From the NCBI GenBank assembly GCA_028564675.1, contig JAOVVO010000393.1, forward strand, positions 1 to 64,000: a stretch of 64,000 bases of DNA. The letters run 5' to 3'. Made by a program: the position numbers and the translations under genes. The notes beneath the pieces are model-generated. The model searched no databases, was not told the origin of the DNA, and saw only the letters and a program-made list of their open reading frames with translations. Source of the stretch: Onchocerca lupi (taxonomy: Eukaryota > Nematoda > Chromadorea > Rhabditida > Onchocercidae). Below, in pieces: positions 39,526-52,119 of the stretch. Position 1 is the stretch's first letter; each line of letters begins with the position of its first letter.

Positions 39526-40602
39526 ATTGTACAATTTCTCTCAAAATATTTCAAATGCTAGAAAGAATAAAAGGTTGAATTTCGATATTCATCAAGCATT
39601 TTTATTGATCAAATTCTTATTTGTTTAGCAATTTCCCGAGTGAATGAATAATCATGGCAATTTTTAGCTTCTTCAAGAAGTTTTTCATGAAGAGGATATG
39701 ATGCAATAGCACCTGTTCTACTCCATTATCGCATATATTCATCCTCAAAACTATTATTTGAATCCTTACTTGCCGTTCTTGAAATCAATTTCTCATACTT
39801 TTCTCAAAAGAAAATTGGAGGGAGAAGAAAAAAAAAAAAGAGAACAGATGTTCGGGAAATTTGAATAATTATTGGCAAATCACAATTGTTAAAGCATAAT
39901 AGATGAAAAGATTGTTTCAAAAAGAAAAAAGTTTTTTAAATGAAATTTTCCAAATATTTAAAAGATTAAAATTAAATATCTGCCATGAAATAGGTAGTGA
40001 TTGTAGGAATGAATCTTATAAACATAATGTTCAAATTTTTTTTTATCTTTTACTAATTCAAATTTTTCAATATGATAGAAATGATGAAAATGCTATTCTA
40101 TTATGATTTTTTAATTTGTTAGCCATTATTTATCATTCCTTTCAATTATTAATCAATAATCAATAATCACTAATCAATAAATGAGGATAGTTGGAAAAAA
40201 TAGTCTATTTATTTTTCTTGTTATTGTTATTATTATTGTTATTAATTTGTATTATGTTGTTGTTATTGCTGTAAGTAATGTATTCTTATTGTTCTTGTAA
40301 ATAAGCTTATTGTTATTGATTGTTATTATTGCTATTGTAATGTAATATTATTGTTGCTGTAAATATTTAACTAAGCAAATAAAAATATCTTAGCATTTCT
40401 TCTTCTAAATGACATGAATTAGAATGAATTGAATATCAATTTAGGATGGATGTGTTATCTCATTCATTCTCACATTTTATCAGTCTTAATTTATTCCAAA
40501 AAAAAAAAAAAGAGGAAATTATATGTTAAATGAAAGCTCAAAAAAAAAAAAAAAGCTTTTTTATCAAATTTTTTATCAACTTCAGATGTAAAATGCCATG
40601 AA

Positions 40603-40660
40603 TATGTATGTATGTATGTTTGTATGTGTATGTATGTGTCGGTTTGTTGGTTTGTATGTG
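40603..40660. repeat. (GTAT)n microsatellite
   Basis: Interrupted TATG/TGTATG units. Confidence 0.85.
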
Positions 40661-42539
40661 ATTGTCGGTTGATGATGTTTAATGAAAGTTGAAATTATAT
40701 GAAAAGCTTTTATCTCACTCATCATGTTGGCCATTTCAGGCCACATTCAAATTCATTATCACTTGGCTTCACACTTTGCAAATAAAATGCTATGTAAATG
40801 GTTCGTTTAGTAAACAAAAAAAAAAAAAAAAAAAATGAAGTAACGATAGTAATTGCTGAATTTTAATATCTTTGAAGTAGGCGATCACAAAACTTCTTTT
40901 GCTATTGATAACTCAACGATAATATAATCGTTATTCGCCAAATTTTGCATAAAAATTTGGATTGACAATCAATAAAATGAAACCTGAAATTTATGTCTCA
41001 TTTTAATTTATCATCATCAGAAATTTGCTCGATTGATAACATATTCATAAATTGTTGTCTTTTAGAAATTAATTAAAAATTGCAAAAAAAAAAAAAAAAA
41101 TTTTGCTAGTTTTTGATAAGCATAGTGATAAAATTGAAATCATAAAATTATTCTGCATATACAATTTTTTTAGTCTTTTAAATATTCTCAAAATTTAATC
41201 ATTCTCAAGATAAAATTAATTCATTTTTTTTTTTTTTTTTTTTTGATGTAAAATTTTCCATTTGCTAAATGCAATTTCTGAAAGTATGATACGATAATAT
41301 TATTTTTTAAAATGTGAAAATTGAAACTAATCAAAGATGAAATTCAAAAAAATTTATCAAAGATAAAAAAAAAAAAAAAAAAAAGGGCCGTGTTTTTTTT
41401 TTTTTTTTTTTTTTTGAGACTAATGCCATCCATGTTCATGCATTAATGGTGATGAGTTTTAAAAAAGTTTGAAATGAAGATGGCAGATGGCAAAAATTTG
41501 TGAAACTTTTGGAATGGCCGATCAGAATGAAAGTTTTCCTCTTCTTTTTTCTTTTCTTTTTAGTCAAAGCTTTCTTCTTCACTGTATGAAAATTAGAAAG
41601 TTTTATTATTCTACAGATGGATTTGCATAAATTTATGCACGAAAAAAGGGACAGATGTTGTATTCATTGTGTGACATTTAATAAAAAACGATAAAAGTGA
41701 AGAAATTAAAGAGAAAAATTGAAAAGTATTCCGCATGAATGCTTGCTTTCTTTTAAAATAAAAAAAAAAAACAAACACATAATTTTTCTTCTTTTTTTTC
41801 TTTTCCGAAATAAATGAAAAATTAATTATTAGATTATTTAATTAGATAATTACCACTCATTGATATATTATTCTTCGATTAATTTTTATCAAAATAAACT
41901 ACAACTCATGCTATAATTTTTTTCTTTTTTTTTTTCATTTTGATTACTATCATTATTTATTATTTCATGAATCAAAAAAAAAAAAAATAAGCGAAAAAAT
42001 ATTGATATGTTTATTAAAAAGATAATTTTTTATCAGAATAACACAACTATTTCATCAGTTAAAAAAAATTTTATTAATCAGAATATTATATCTTTTTAAT
42101 CAGTTTCTTTTTAATAAGTCTATTTGCATAGAAATAGAAATGCAACCATTTGATAAGATATCATTGGAATTGAGGCACATATGATAACTGATATTAATTG
42201 AATATCAATCCAATTAATAATTAATTTACTCATCAATATATTTTATTAATTGTCTCCTTTTAAGGGAAAATGAAAATAAATGTTTCATTATCTCCGTTGT
42301 TTCATACGCCGTATTTGACGGCCGGATTCATCGGATGTAGACGTCGATATTCTAGACGCTAAACTTTCACGTTCAACGAAAAAAGAATGCAATGAAACGT
42401 GAATTTTTCCCGTTATTAGCGATGAATAAAAAAAAAAAATGAAGTATTTATTTGAAATTTCCATCAAATTGCAAATAAATATGCGACGAGTAAATAGTAA
42501 ATGGTGGCGTATGCAATTTAGTTGCGTCAATTTGACGGA

Positions 42540-42800
42540 ATGGAATTTACTGTCTTTGAAAATGGTCAGTTGTGTATGGACGATGGATTAGACAGATGGC
42601 CACTGTCCACTCGTTTCGTAATTTATCCTTCTTTGTCATTTGATCCTAAGCTATCATGCACCGGCAAACAAATCAAACTTCATTATTGCTTTCGTTCCAA
42701 CGAATTTTCAAGCAATCAGTGTAATATTCCTAGAAGATTGATTATAACTAATATTTGTCTATTATCAATGATATTTGATATGATTGAATTAAAAGTCTGA
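42540..42800 (+). CDS. Hypothetical 86-codon frame, unrecognised
   Basis: ATG at 42540 opens 86 codons of mixed composition (for example MEFTVFENGQLCMDDGL and DRWPLSTRFVIYP), unlike the homopolymer-rich flanks. Cysteines are at four positions in the middle third. There is no clear splice partner, no signal peptide and no domain I know. On the minus strand, about 42300-42410 also looks gene-like (SASRISTSTSDESGRQ-type residues ending KQRR), so the patch 42290-42740 may be a decayed gene or an exon of something unrecognised. Confidence 0.2.
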   Translation: MEFTVFENGQLCMDDGLDRWPLSTRFVIYPSLSFDPKLSCTGKQIKLHYCFRSNEFSSNQCNIPRRLIITNICLLSMIFDMIELKV

Positions 42801-42818
42801 AATATCATTTTTAGAATA

Positions 42819-42996
42819 ATGAAACTGTAATAGAATTTCAAAACTGTATCAAAATATTTGAAATTCTTTCTGTGATTCTTTTTCATAAATACAATTTAAT
42901 AAGTGTCATGAAACTGTAATAGAATTTCAAAACTGTATCAAAATATTTGAAATTCTTTCTGTGATTCTTTTTCATAAATACAATTTAATAAGTGTC
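42819..42996. repeat. 89-bp tandem duplication, two apparently identical copies
   Basis: Units 42819-42907 and 42908-42996, each starting ATGAAACTGTAATAG and ending AATAAGTGTC. No difference was seen between them. Confidence 0.95.
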
Positions 42997-43617
42997 ATTT
43001 TTATCATATTTTATCATAAAATCATCCAACAATCAGATATACAAATTCATATTTCCTCTCATATGGATAAATGCCTTGTTTGAAATTCAAATTTATTTCA
43101 CATTTAAATGCTCATAAAGTTATCAACAATCACATATGATGATTTCATTGTGAAATAATTTTTGTGCAATATTAAATGGAGAAGTAGTTGATAAATATTT
43201 ACATTTCTGATAAATGATGATTATTTTAATCATAGAGAATTCTATTATTTTTATTTTTAATTTCTAATTCATTGATATTTGAAAATTTTGTTTAGAAAAA
43301 AAAAAAGAAAAAAAAGCTGAAATTAAGAGAAACATTATATTTTGTTTATTTTCAACAAATTCTAATGTGCTCTTTTGAAATAACTTATGTTCAATTTGAC
43401 GTAATGCATTTCATTTGATCAGTTGTTTGAAATTGACTTCAGCTATCATGTTGGCATAGAATGATAATTTTTCAGTAAAGCAAACCAACAACTTCACTCG
43501 CAAAAATGTTGTAAACTTCAACAGACACTATTACAAATTTCATTTTCAAACAATACCGAACTGCTTGTTTAGTTTTCAGCAATTGGCGCATTTCCGCTTC
43601 TTTTTCCTTTTGATTTG

Positions 43618-43618
<1 letters not shown>

Positions 43619-43652
<34 letters not shown>
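43619..43652. repeat. poly(T) tract of about 33
   Basis: Uninterrupted T run. Confidence 0.9.
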
Positions 43653-43653
<1 letters not shown>

Positions 43654-44410
43654 AAAAAATTAAATTCATTCAATTATATTTTATAATAATTACTTCTTTT
43701 ATTCATTAAAAATTTGAAAACAAATCTAATTTCATCAAAGAATTCTTCACTAATCATTAAATGAAAGTGAAAAGTGAAGGGAATGAAAAGGAAGGCTGCT
43801 CTCATCACCGAAATCCAATCTCGCATCTTTAACACTTTTTTTTTTTTTTAATTTATTGATTTTATGTTGCTTTAAAATCGATTTTTGATTCATCAAAATT
43901 ATATAGTTATTTCTAACAAATTTTACCATTATAATTTAACCATTATTGATTAAAATTAAGAAAGAAGCTATAATTTTTCATTTAAAAAAGAATTTGTTAT
44001 TGTCGAAGTTTTTTTTTTTTGTTTTTTCGTTGAAAAATTTTGAATCAAAACTTCCTTCACCATTAATTTTCTTCTACTACTATGCTTTTCCTACTAATAT
44101 TCTGTTAATTGACGGATAAAAATGGTAAAATTATTCGATCACGTAAAATGACGTAATATTTTTATAGTACGTTCAAATATAATTATGCGTAAGAAAGAAT
44201 TGAAGAAGATGTCAATTTTGCTAGGTTTCATCAAAACATTCCAATAATTTGGTTGAAAATAATTCTATGAATTAATTCATCATATTTGTTTCGAATATTT
44301 CATGTTATTTTCAATCCAAATTATTCGATTTAAAAAAAACAAACATTTCGGTGTAAAATTAAAATGGAATAATTAATGAAATGAAATGAATTTCGAATAA
44401 TTTTATTGAA

Positions 44411-44482
44411 TTTTTCAGCTAATTGTGTCAATTTCCTTATCAAATTTGTTAAATTTCGTTTGAAGAAAGAAAAAAAAAAAAA
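44411..44482 (+). promoter_or_regulatory. Spliced-leader-type acceptor and leader of the SMYD gene
   Basis: TTTTTCAG ends at 44418, 64 nt before the SMYD ATG, with no exon recognised upstream. The leader ends in a GAAA/poly(A) run next to the ATG. Confidence 0.4.
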
Positions 44483-47400
44483 ATGAAAACTAACGAACTT
44501 AGTAGTGTTTATCAACGAATACGTTACTTCGATGAACCATTCGCATATATTTGCATGAATAATCAAGTGGAAAATTATTGCTCATATTGTTTGAGAAAAC
44601 CTGATAAAAATAAGCTTTATAAATGTTCAAAATGTGAATTGGCCAGGTATTGCAATAAGGTGCACCTGTATGTTTCTTATTTTATCAATCTTTGATCTTT
44701 CACAAAATTTTCATACATAGAAATTGATTTTTTTTTTTTTTTTTCAATTTTTGACATAAATACGTGAAAATATTTGAAAAATGTAATTTTTTTTTTTTTT
44801 TTTTTTTTTAAGGAATGTCAACGTTTAGCATGGAAGAAGCATCATCGTACCGAATGTCAACGTTTAGAAGTAGTTTATCCAAATTTACCACTTACCGAGG
44901 TACTATTTCTCAGTCGAATAATCGATAAAGTACTATTCTTAGAGCAAAATGGTGATAGATATAAATGGGAGAAAGATAGAAAATGGGCCAATTTGATGGG
45001 ACATGAAGATGAAATTCGAAATGATGAGGTATGAAATATCTAAAATTAATTTTTAAATATAAAAGAAAGGAAAAAAAAAATTATGTCTTAAATAATTCTT
45101 ATGAATTTTGGGAAAAAAAAATTTCAAAAAAAAGGATTTATTGAAAATAATTCAAAAAAAAAAAAAAAAAAAAAAAAAGTTAGCGATAGAAAGAAATTAT
45201 AAAAAATTCACATAAATTTTCAGCTTAAATATGCTCATTTTGAAAAAATTTACGGGAAAATGGTAACATTTCGTAAAGATGAAATGATTGAAAAGGAGAA
45301 ATTTTATGAAATTTTTTGCAAAACAACAATCAATTCACATTCGGTGCATACCAGTGCTGGAAATGAAATTGGCTTAGCACTTGACTTAGGTATTTTTGTT
45401 AAAAATTAAACTTAAATTTGAAATAAATTATTTTTCATTTAAATGAAATTATTAGCTATCCTGAATTTATTGATTAATTTCTTTTATTAAAATTTTTCCA
45501 TTATATATGATAAAAAGTTAGCTTTGAGGAAAAAAAAAAAAGAATTTTTTTTTTCTTTTTTCAATTTCAAATAGCTAATTAGAAGAAGATAATGGATATT
45601 AGAAATGTAAAAATTTTAGCAAATATCTTAGTTTTCTGGATATCTTATTTAATTTGAAGAGAAGGAAAATTTGTGACACCAGGGACAAGCAAAAATAGAA
45701 TTTAATTGATTTAAAGCTCTTAACCATAGTCCTCTTTGATCTTTAACTTTTGGACTATAAATTAAATAATATTGCAACAAAATCCCTTGTTTCTAGGAAA
45801 AAAAAAAAAAAATTTCCCAATACAGTACATTAATTTGAATTGAAAAAGAAATTTTTGAAATTTTCAAAAGTTCAAAATGAATTGCTTTTTAGGTGTATCA
45901 GCCTATAATCATTCATGTCGTCCAAATTGTTCACTTGTTTTCGATGGATTTCGTGCTTGTTTAAGGCCATTAACTTCAGAAACAAACGCCGCTGATATAC
46001 TCACATCACATATCAGTTATATTGATATTGGTCGTTCACGTTATCAGCGTCAAAAAGAACTGAAATCAAAATGGTAATTGGTTATATTTTGTTTCTTTTT
46101 AAAAAAGCAATTAATTGTTTCAATGAAACAATTATTGCAACAATTAAAAGTTTACATTCTTTATCATGATAAGTGATTAATGATTGATAAAAGTGAGAAA
46201 CCAGATAAAATGATTAATTCAGGTATTTTGATTGCCAGTGTGAACGATGTATCGATCCTTCTGATGATATTTTAACATCAATACGTTGTATAAATGAACA
46301 ATGTGATGAAGCATTAATTATCACAGAAAATTCGCAACCAACAAATATTCAATGTCCAAAATGTAAACAAATAACAAGTGAAGATCATGTAAAAATGTGT
46401 CAGAAATTGATGCTCGAACTTCCGGTACGATTTGGCATCGAAAGTAACGCTGAAGATGTATGTTAATTAATTAAAATTCAATTTAATTTTTTTTTTTTTT
46501 TTTTGTTGTTAAGCTAAATTTTTATTTTATTTAATTCAAATTTACGAAAGAAAGTTTTTAGATTCAACAAAAACATGATGAAGCAGTGAAATATTTACAT
46601 TCCAAGAATGTCTATGTGACACGATTAAAAGCAGCACTTCTTTATGTCACCGGATCACTCTCGGAGAATTTACTTTTTGTTCAAAAAAGTGTATATGAAA
46701 ATTACAGATTGTAAGTCTCATTTCATTTCACTTTTTTTTTTCCCCATAAAAAAGCTGGAAATTATGAATAGCATGCTTGTTTTTCATTGATTTTTTTTGC
46801 CTCATCTAATCAAAATAATTTCTAAAATTTAAATTTCAAAAATTCATCTATCCCAGTTTTGTTGATTTATATATATGTTCTTCTAAATTTCATTTTTCTT
46901 CATTTCAGAAATAAGTTTTCATTCGGAAAAATTCAAGAATTCAGTTTCAAACTTTCTTGTTTTTTTAATGATTTTTCAGTATCGAAAGTAAAAAAAAAAA
47001 AAAAGCAAGGAAAAAGGGAAATACCTTGAAAATGATGGCATAAAGAAGATGAATTAGTTAGAAATGATATTGATTAAACATTAAATAAGAAAGTATTAAT
47101 TAAATTCTAATATCATTTAAGATGTTTTCCACGTTCTGATAGACATGTCGCATATCAATTATTGCATATTGTTAAATCACTTATCGAAAAAGGTGAAAGA
47201 AAAGAAGTAAGTTTGATTTCATTTTGTAACAATTTTTTCCATTTGAGAATAGTAAAATTTTGAACAAGCTCCTACAGTCATTCGCCTTGTTTACTTGTTT
47301 ATTTTTTTTTTGTTTACTTATTTTGTCTTGTTTACTTATTGTTTTATTAGGTTAGGTAGTTTATTTGATCGTTTATTAACTTTGCTTCATTTTCGAATTG

Positions 47401-47638
47401 ATTTTTAATCTTATAAATAACATCTCAGGCTGTATCATATGCATATGAAGCGATGAGCATATTTGAAGTATGCTTTGGTCTCAATCATCCCTATTATCTT
47501 CAAACTCTTGCTCTTTGGACATTTCTGGATAAGGATATTCCGAAAACGGACGAAGAGCTAATCGCATTAATGAATTTCCATTCAAATAAACCAATTGATT
47601 TGTCTGATATTTTGCTAAAAAATCTAAAATTTAATTAA
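44483..47638 (+). CDS. SMYD-family MYND/SET-domain protein
   Basis: Eight exons: 44483-44659, 44813-45028, 45224-45389, 45893-46073, 46223-46457, 46562-46710, 47122-47206, 47429-47638; phases close to 472 aa (vertebrate SMYD3 is slightly shorter). The MYND zinc finger is complete: C33, C36, C48, C51, C57, C61, H70, C74. The SET core carries EIGLALDLGVSAYNHSCRPN, with the NHSC motif of the SAM pocket, then SYIDI and post-SET cysteines in YFDCQCERC plus a later CPKC pair. The C-terminal third is helical, TPR-like, as in SMYD1-3. Family role: lysine methylation of histone or cytosolic substrates. Oddity: the N-terminus is short and starts near the DEPFAY segment, so the GxG glycine motif that precedes it in SMYD enzymes is absent. 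Either a further 5' exon was missed or this is a divergent, perhaps inactive, member. I cannot assign it to one C. elegans set gene. Confidence 0.88.
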
Positions 47639-47662
47639 TTTAATTTCTAAAAATTTTGTAAA

Positions 47663-47668
47663 ATTAAA
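47663..47668 (+). terminator. ATTAAA polyadenylation signal of the SMYD gene
   Basis: Variant signal about 25 nt after the stop codon, before a poly(T) run. A canonical AATAAA lies farther on at 48203-48208. Confidence 0.35.
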
Positions 47669-48710
47669 GAATGATTCTTTTTTTTTTTTTTTTTTTTTTT
47701 TTTTGAAAATGGGAATATTATATAGCATATATTCTTTGGTTATTTTTTGAATTAAAATATTTCGAAAAAAGATAAATAGCAAATTTATTTGTCAAAGAAA
47801 GTAATGCAAATTTTCGCGATCATAATTAAATTAATTATGCAAATTTTTGTTACGATACTGCTAAATATGATTGATTACCTGTGAGATTATTTTGATATTT
47901 AAAAATTCGCAAATGTTATTTCAGAATCTTTATAGTTGTTATTTTCTCGTACTTTCTAGTTGCATATAGAATTACGTCATATTACTATTTTGCTTCATAT
48001 TACTTTTTTTTTTTTTTTTTTTGCTATATTTCTTTGCAACATTTATTTAGAAATAATTTTAGTATTATGAAGAATTGAAAAAAAAAAAACGTGATATTAA
48101 TATTCGTGATATTAAAAAACGTGATATTAAACTTATTTCATGCTATTTTTACTTTTCTTTTTTTGTAACACAAAAATATTGTGCTTTTCTTTCTAATACT
48201 TAAATAAATATATGATAAATAGAACTGTCACATTTGCTATAAAAGTTAGAAAATTTAGTTTCATCAAAAAAAAAATTCGCAAAAAATGATGTGTTAAGTA
48301 AAATATTAATTAATAAGAGATTATTTTTTCATATATAAGTAGAAAAAGTATGAAATTATTTCAGTTATCAATTTCAATTCCAAAGAAGAATCATCAATTC
48401 GATACATTGAACTTTGGACAAATAACTTAGAACAATTGATCAGAGATAATTTAAATGAAGAAATCACAAATAATTTAGATTGAGAGATTCGAACAAGTGA
48501 CATATTATGTTTTTGCTTTCAAATACATTACGATGGTGACACATTCATGGTGGTGGGACTTATATCTCAACAAATAATCAAACTTATTAAATCTACAGTA
48601 ATGCTAAACTTTAATTATCAAAGGAGTATATTTTAATTAATTGTTCTAACTTCTCGTCTCAATTTAGCAATGCTGTTTGGCTGAAGAATTCATTCTCTAT
48701 GTACTTGTAA
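47669..48710. other. Intergenic DNA between convergent SMYD and WD-repeat genes
   Basis: AT-rich, with poly(T) runs and a 15-bp tandem repeat at about 48089-48131. It contains both 3' ends; no other gene is seen. Confidence 0.6.
48089..48131. repeat. 15-bp tandem repeat, three copies of CGTGATATTAA
   Basis: CGTGATATTAA recurs at 48090, 48105 and 48120 with 4-bp variable spacers. Confidence 0.9.
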
Positions 48711-51700
48711 TCATTGATTAATGTTAATTCTGTATAAAGTGACCGATAGCTGTTTGTCCACAACAACCAATGCATCATCGTCGGGGACAAGAGCGAATGC
48801 TTGATGAGCAAAGGTTTGTCTCATTAACATTCTCAAATCATCAAGTTGAATCGCACATAATTGCTCATTATTTCCACAAATGACTAAATTAGCATTTTTG
48901 ATGGAAATGCAACGAACAGGAATTTCCAAAATACGAGTAGAAATATCATTTCCGAATATTACCAATCCCTGAAATGATTCCCTTTTCATGGACGAAACTA
49001 TTCGAGAAATAAGCACCATATTGATCATAAATTTCTTTTTAATTAATGGAAGAAATTAACTATTTACTCCATTGATTGTAATTCGAAAGAAAATAAACAA
49101 CAAATTTCGCTAAAGCATAAAATGAAAATCAAAATCGTTTTTGGACAGTAATTAATACTGCTTACTTTCCCAACTTAATTATGACTAATTAAAAGAATAT
49201 ATAGTAAATAGAGCACAAAAAACTTTCATGTTATATTTACAACTAGCTGGACCCGACCACGCTCCGTGTAATCATTTCAACTAATCCGAAAATTCTTTAA
49301 CACGCGCCTATTCGAATGCAACGTTATATGAAAATTTCAAATCAATCATTGAAGAATTTGAAACTTGTTTGCCAAGTAACAAGGAACATTTAAATTTTTA
49401 TTCAACTAGATTGATTAAATTTCCAAGCGAATTTATTTCAATTGAAGTAAATTCAGATGGAATAAAATGGATTTTTAATTGAAAAAATTGATAAAAGATC
49501 TGTCTTCATTAATGTTTGATAAGAAAGAATTAAGAGAGATTTTTGAGTAATTAAAAATTGTTACTATCATTGCATTGCTATATTTAAATTAAAATACAAC
49601 AAGTTAGAATTACTTGTACCAATAGCAGTAAATGTAAACAGAAGCATTTCAGGAAAACAAATATTTGAAGAAGACTTATCTTGCCAGATGATGTGACAAT
49701 GATGGAATAGTTCGAGATGTGTCTCACTTCTTCAATACAATCAATCTCGAAATGAAACAAAGAAATCGATAAATCTGGAAGTGTTGCTATCCAAACAGCA
49801 CCGATTTCACTACCGATAAACAATCGATCTTTGACAACGCACAATGATGTCAACCCTTGGTCATTGATTAATTAATTTGTTTGATAATGAATTAATTTTG
49901 TCAAGTTGAAATTTTAATTTCATTCAAATGTAAATTAATATTCCTTCCTGTTCTTTCTTTAAATTCGACCCTAAATAATGGAAAATCAATTTTAGCATAT
50001 TTTGATAGAATCAGTTCATTTTTTTTTTACCTGAAAACCAAAAAAATTGCTTCATAAGAAAGGGATTTTTTTTTTCCTAAACTTATTTACCGATATATTT
50101 GGCCGATGCATTAGATTTACGAATATTACGGGGAAGATTCAAGATAGTTATTAATTTAGAATGCTTCGCCTCCAATATTGTCGATTTTAAATTGGAAATG
50201 ATAATTCGACCATCTAAGGATACTGAAACAATCTGTTGTAATGGCAAAAGCCATTCGAGAGATGTTACTGATAAAGTATGAACCTGAAATTATTGTATTT
50301 GATCTATGCAAACTAAAAATTCATCCACATCATTGTTATGATTTTGCATTGATTGAAACTTAATCTTAAAATCCTTTTATATTCAAAATATTTAATAATT
50401 TATCATAAATTGAATATTTGTAATTAATACTATTAAACAATATTACTTGACAGTATTTCCCATTTATATGATATTAAATTCTAAAATTCTGATAATTTTT
50501 TATTCTTTCATTGATTGATATTAATAAACAAATGGATTAGTATGTAAATAAGGCAAAAAAAAAAAAAAAAAAAAAAAGAAAATCAAAAAATGTTTCGGAA
50601 TTTATAATTCTAAAAATCATAATCATACATGTACCTCATTCGTTGATATGATTTCACCATTTAGGATAATCAAAATTTGACCTGTTATCAGACCTACAGC
50701 TATCAAACCTTGCGGACCGTATCTGTAATAGAATTTGAGATTTCTTAAAATTTAAAAATTTATTTTCCTCAAAAATGCATGAATTCATGGTTATATAAGA
50801 TTGCTGGAAATTATTCTTTGGAATAAACTTTGAACTTACATAAACAATTTTATTATATACCTGAGGATTGTTGGACAACTGGAAAGTACCAAACGATCGA
50901 TCGGACGTCGATGCCAGAATAAAATTACGCCGTTATGTGAGCACCACGTTTCGTGATAGTGATCAGCAAACAGAAATGCCATACGTCCGTTCGAACCACA
51001 CACGATATTTTGCAAAGGCAATTCTTCTTTCTATGATTCGATAAATTTAATTAAACATAAAATCAGAAATTACACAAAACTATTCATTTTTCTTGCCGAT
51101 CAAAATTAACGCTAAAATTTTTTGAAATGAAAGGAAAAGAAAAAAAAAAAAAAAGAATGGATTCCACGTAAGTGCTAATTTTGTTTGCTATGCACGTTAA
51201 ACAAACATAAAATTTCAGGTAAATTTCTTTCTTCATTTATAAAAAAAAAAAAAAAAAACAAATTAACCTGTGATAATTGATATTGCTTCATCAATGATAA
51301 TGTCACCGAATCGGTACGATGAAAAATATCCAATCGTGCAAGAATATTCCTCTCCTCATTATTACTTTTCACTGTTGTTAGTACTAAATTCAATACTTCA
51401 TTACTAATTTTACCTTTCAAAATGGTACTTACAGAAGTTGGGATTTGTTCAGTTTGTGTGCCAATATTAATACGTTGCATTGCATCAATTCCTGAAAATA
51501 GTTGCTTGCATTCAATATGGTGAAAAATCATTTTTCTAATTTTGAATTAATTGATATTTGATTAATTAAAAATATGCGATTGGATAAAAAAAAAAAAAAA
51601 AAAAGAATTATTTTTGTCATTACAACTTATCTTTTTTTGTTTGTCAGTAATAATTTTTGATAATTTCAATCTAACAATGTTCATATCTTAATTTCTCATA

Positions 51701-52079
51701 TTGAATTTAATTAAAATTATAATCGATCCAAAAATTAAATTTGGAATTACTTATTGTTATTAAATCGTTATTGTAGCTTGATTTTTCATCAACAAATATT
51801 TCGCTCAAAATGATTTTCAATCAAATTAATAATAATTAGTAAAAAAAAAAAAAAAAAAAAGGATAAAATAATGAAGATATGAGAGATGAAATAATCATAC
51901 TATGAGGAAATTGATGAGGAAGTTAGAATTTTCTGAAAGATGAAAAAGTTGAAAAGTAATTCATGCAAACCTTGATGTCGATATTCTCGAGGATCAGTTA
52001 ACATTTCAGAATCCACTTTTTCAACCACTGTTTTCTGCTTGGTTGCGATAAATGTATTTGGCCCATCGCAATCATCCAT
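48711..52079 (-). CDS. DYNC2I2: WD-repeat protein, probable dynein-2 intermediate chain (WDR34-like)
   Basis: Seven exons in transcript order: 52079-51971, 51491-51268, 51030-50861, 50722-50635, 50283-50091, 49855-49614, 48968-48711; phases close to 427 aa. The N-terminus holds GTQTEQ (TQT at 48-50), a light-chain LC8-type binding motif like the one in dynein intermediate chains. Degenerate beta-propeller blades follow: DHYHETWCSHNGVILFWHRR, then a GLITGQILI strand and SVSLDGRIIISNL. Their order and spacing match human WDR34 (the DHGDW...W, GG.YSGEVLVW and SVATDGKVLLW segments, from memory). Family role: retrograde intraflagellar transport in cilia, here presumably sensory neurons. An RFX X-box lies 0.33 kb upstream, which fits. 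Weak points: the acceptor at 49856 (CCAAG) is poor, and the exon end at 49614 was chosen for its GTAATT donor. The family call rests on short matches; another WD protein is possible. Confidence 0.6.
48969..49613. other. Intron of the WD-repeat gene with a GC-richer islet
   Basis: 645-bp intron. Around 49241-49320 the sequence becomes GC-richer (AACTAGCTGGACCCGACCAC onward), unlike the rest of the intron. It may be a fragment of an old mobile element; no ends or coding remnant are visible. Confidence 0.4.
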
Positions 52080-52119
52080 TGATTGTTTTTATCAAAATTA
52101 AGAATTGATAAGAAGAAAT

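Larger units (their letters stand above)
34022..44418. other. Gene-poor stretch after the Myt1-family gene
   Basis: About 10.4 kb without a supported gene. The first part is presumably the 3' UTR of the zinc-finger gene; AATAAA occurs at 35418-35423 but is distant. A minus-strand frame at about 34705-34418 (MSDPDNFHGPGRF inside it) has mixed composition but no partner exons. The rest is AT-rich with many homopolymers, a GC-rich palindrome at 38.1 kb, TTATTG-rich DNA at 40.2-40.4 kb, a (GTAT)n run at 40.60-40.66 kb and a tandem duplication at 42.8 kb. Confidence 0.6.

Noticed and set aside
49366..49385. Second X-box-like sequence in a WD-gene intron (GTTTGCCAAGTAAC)
   Set aside because: The fifth base breaks the first half-site and its location is intronic; weaker than the site at 52408.
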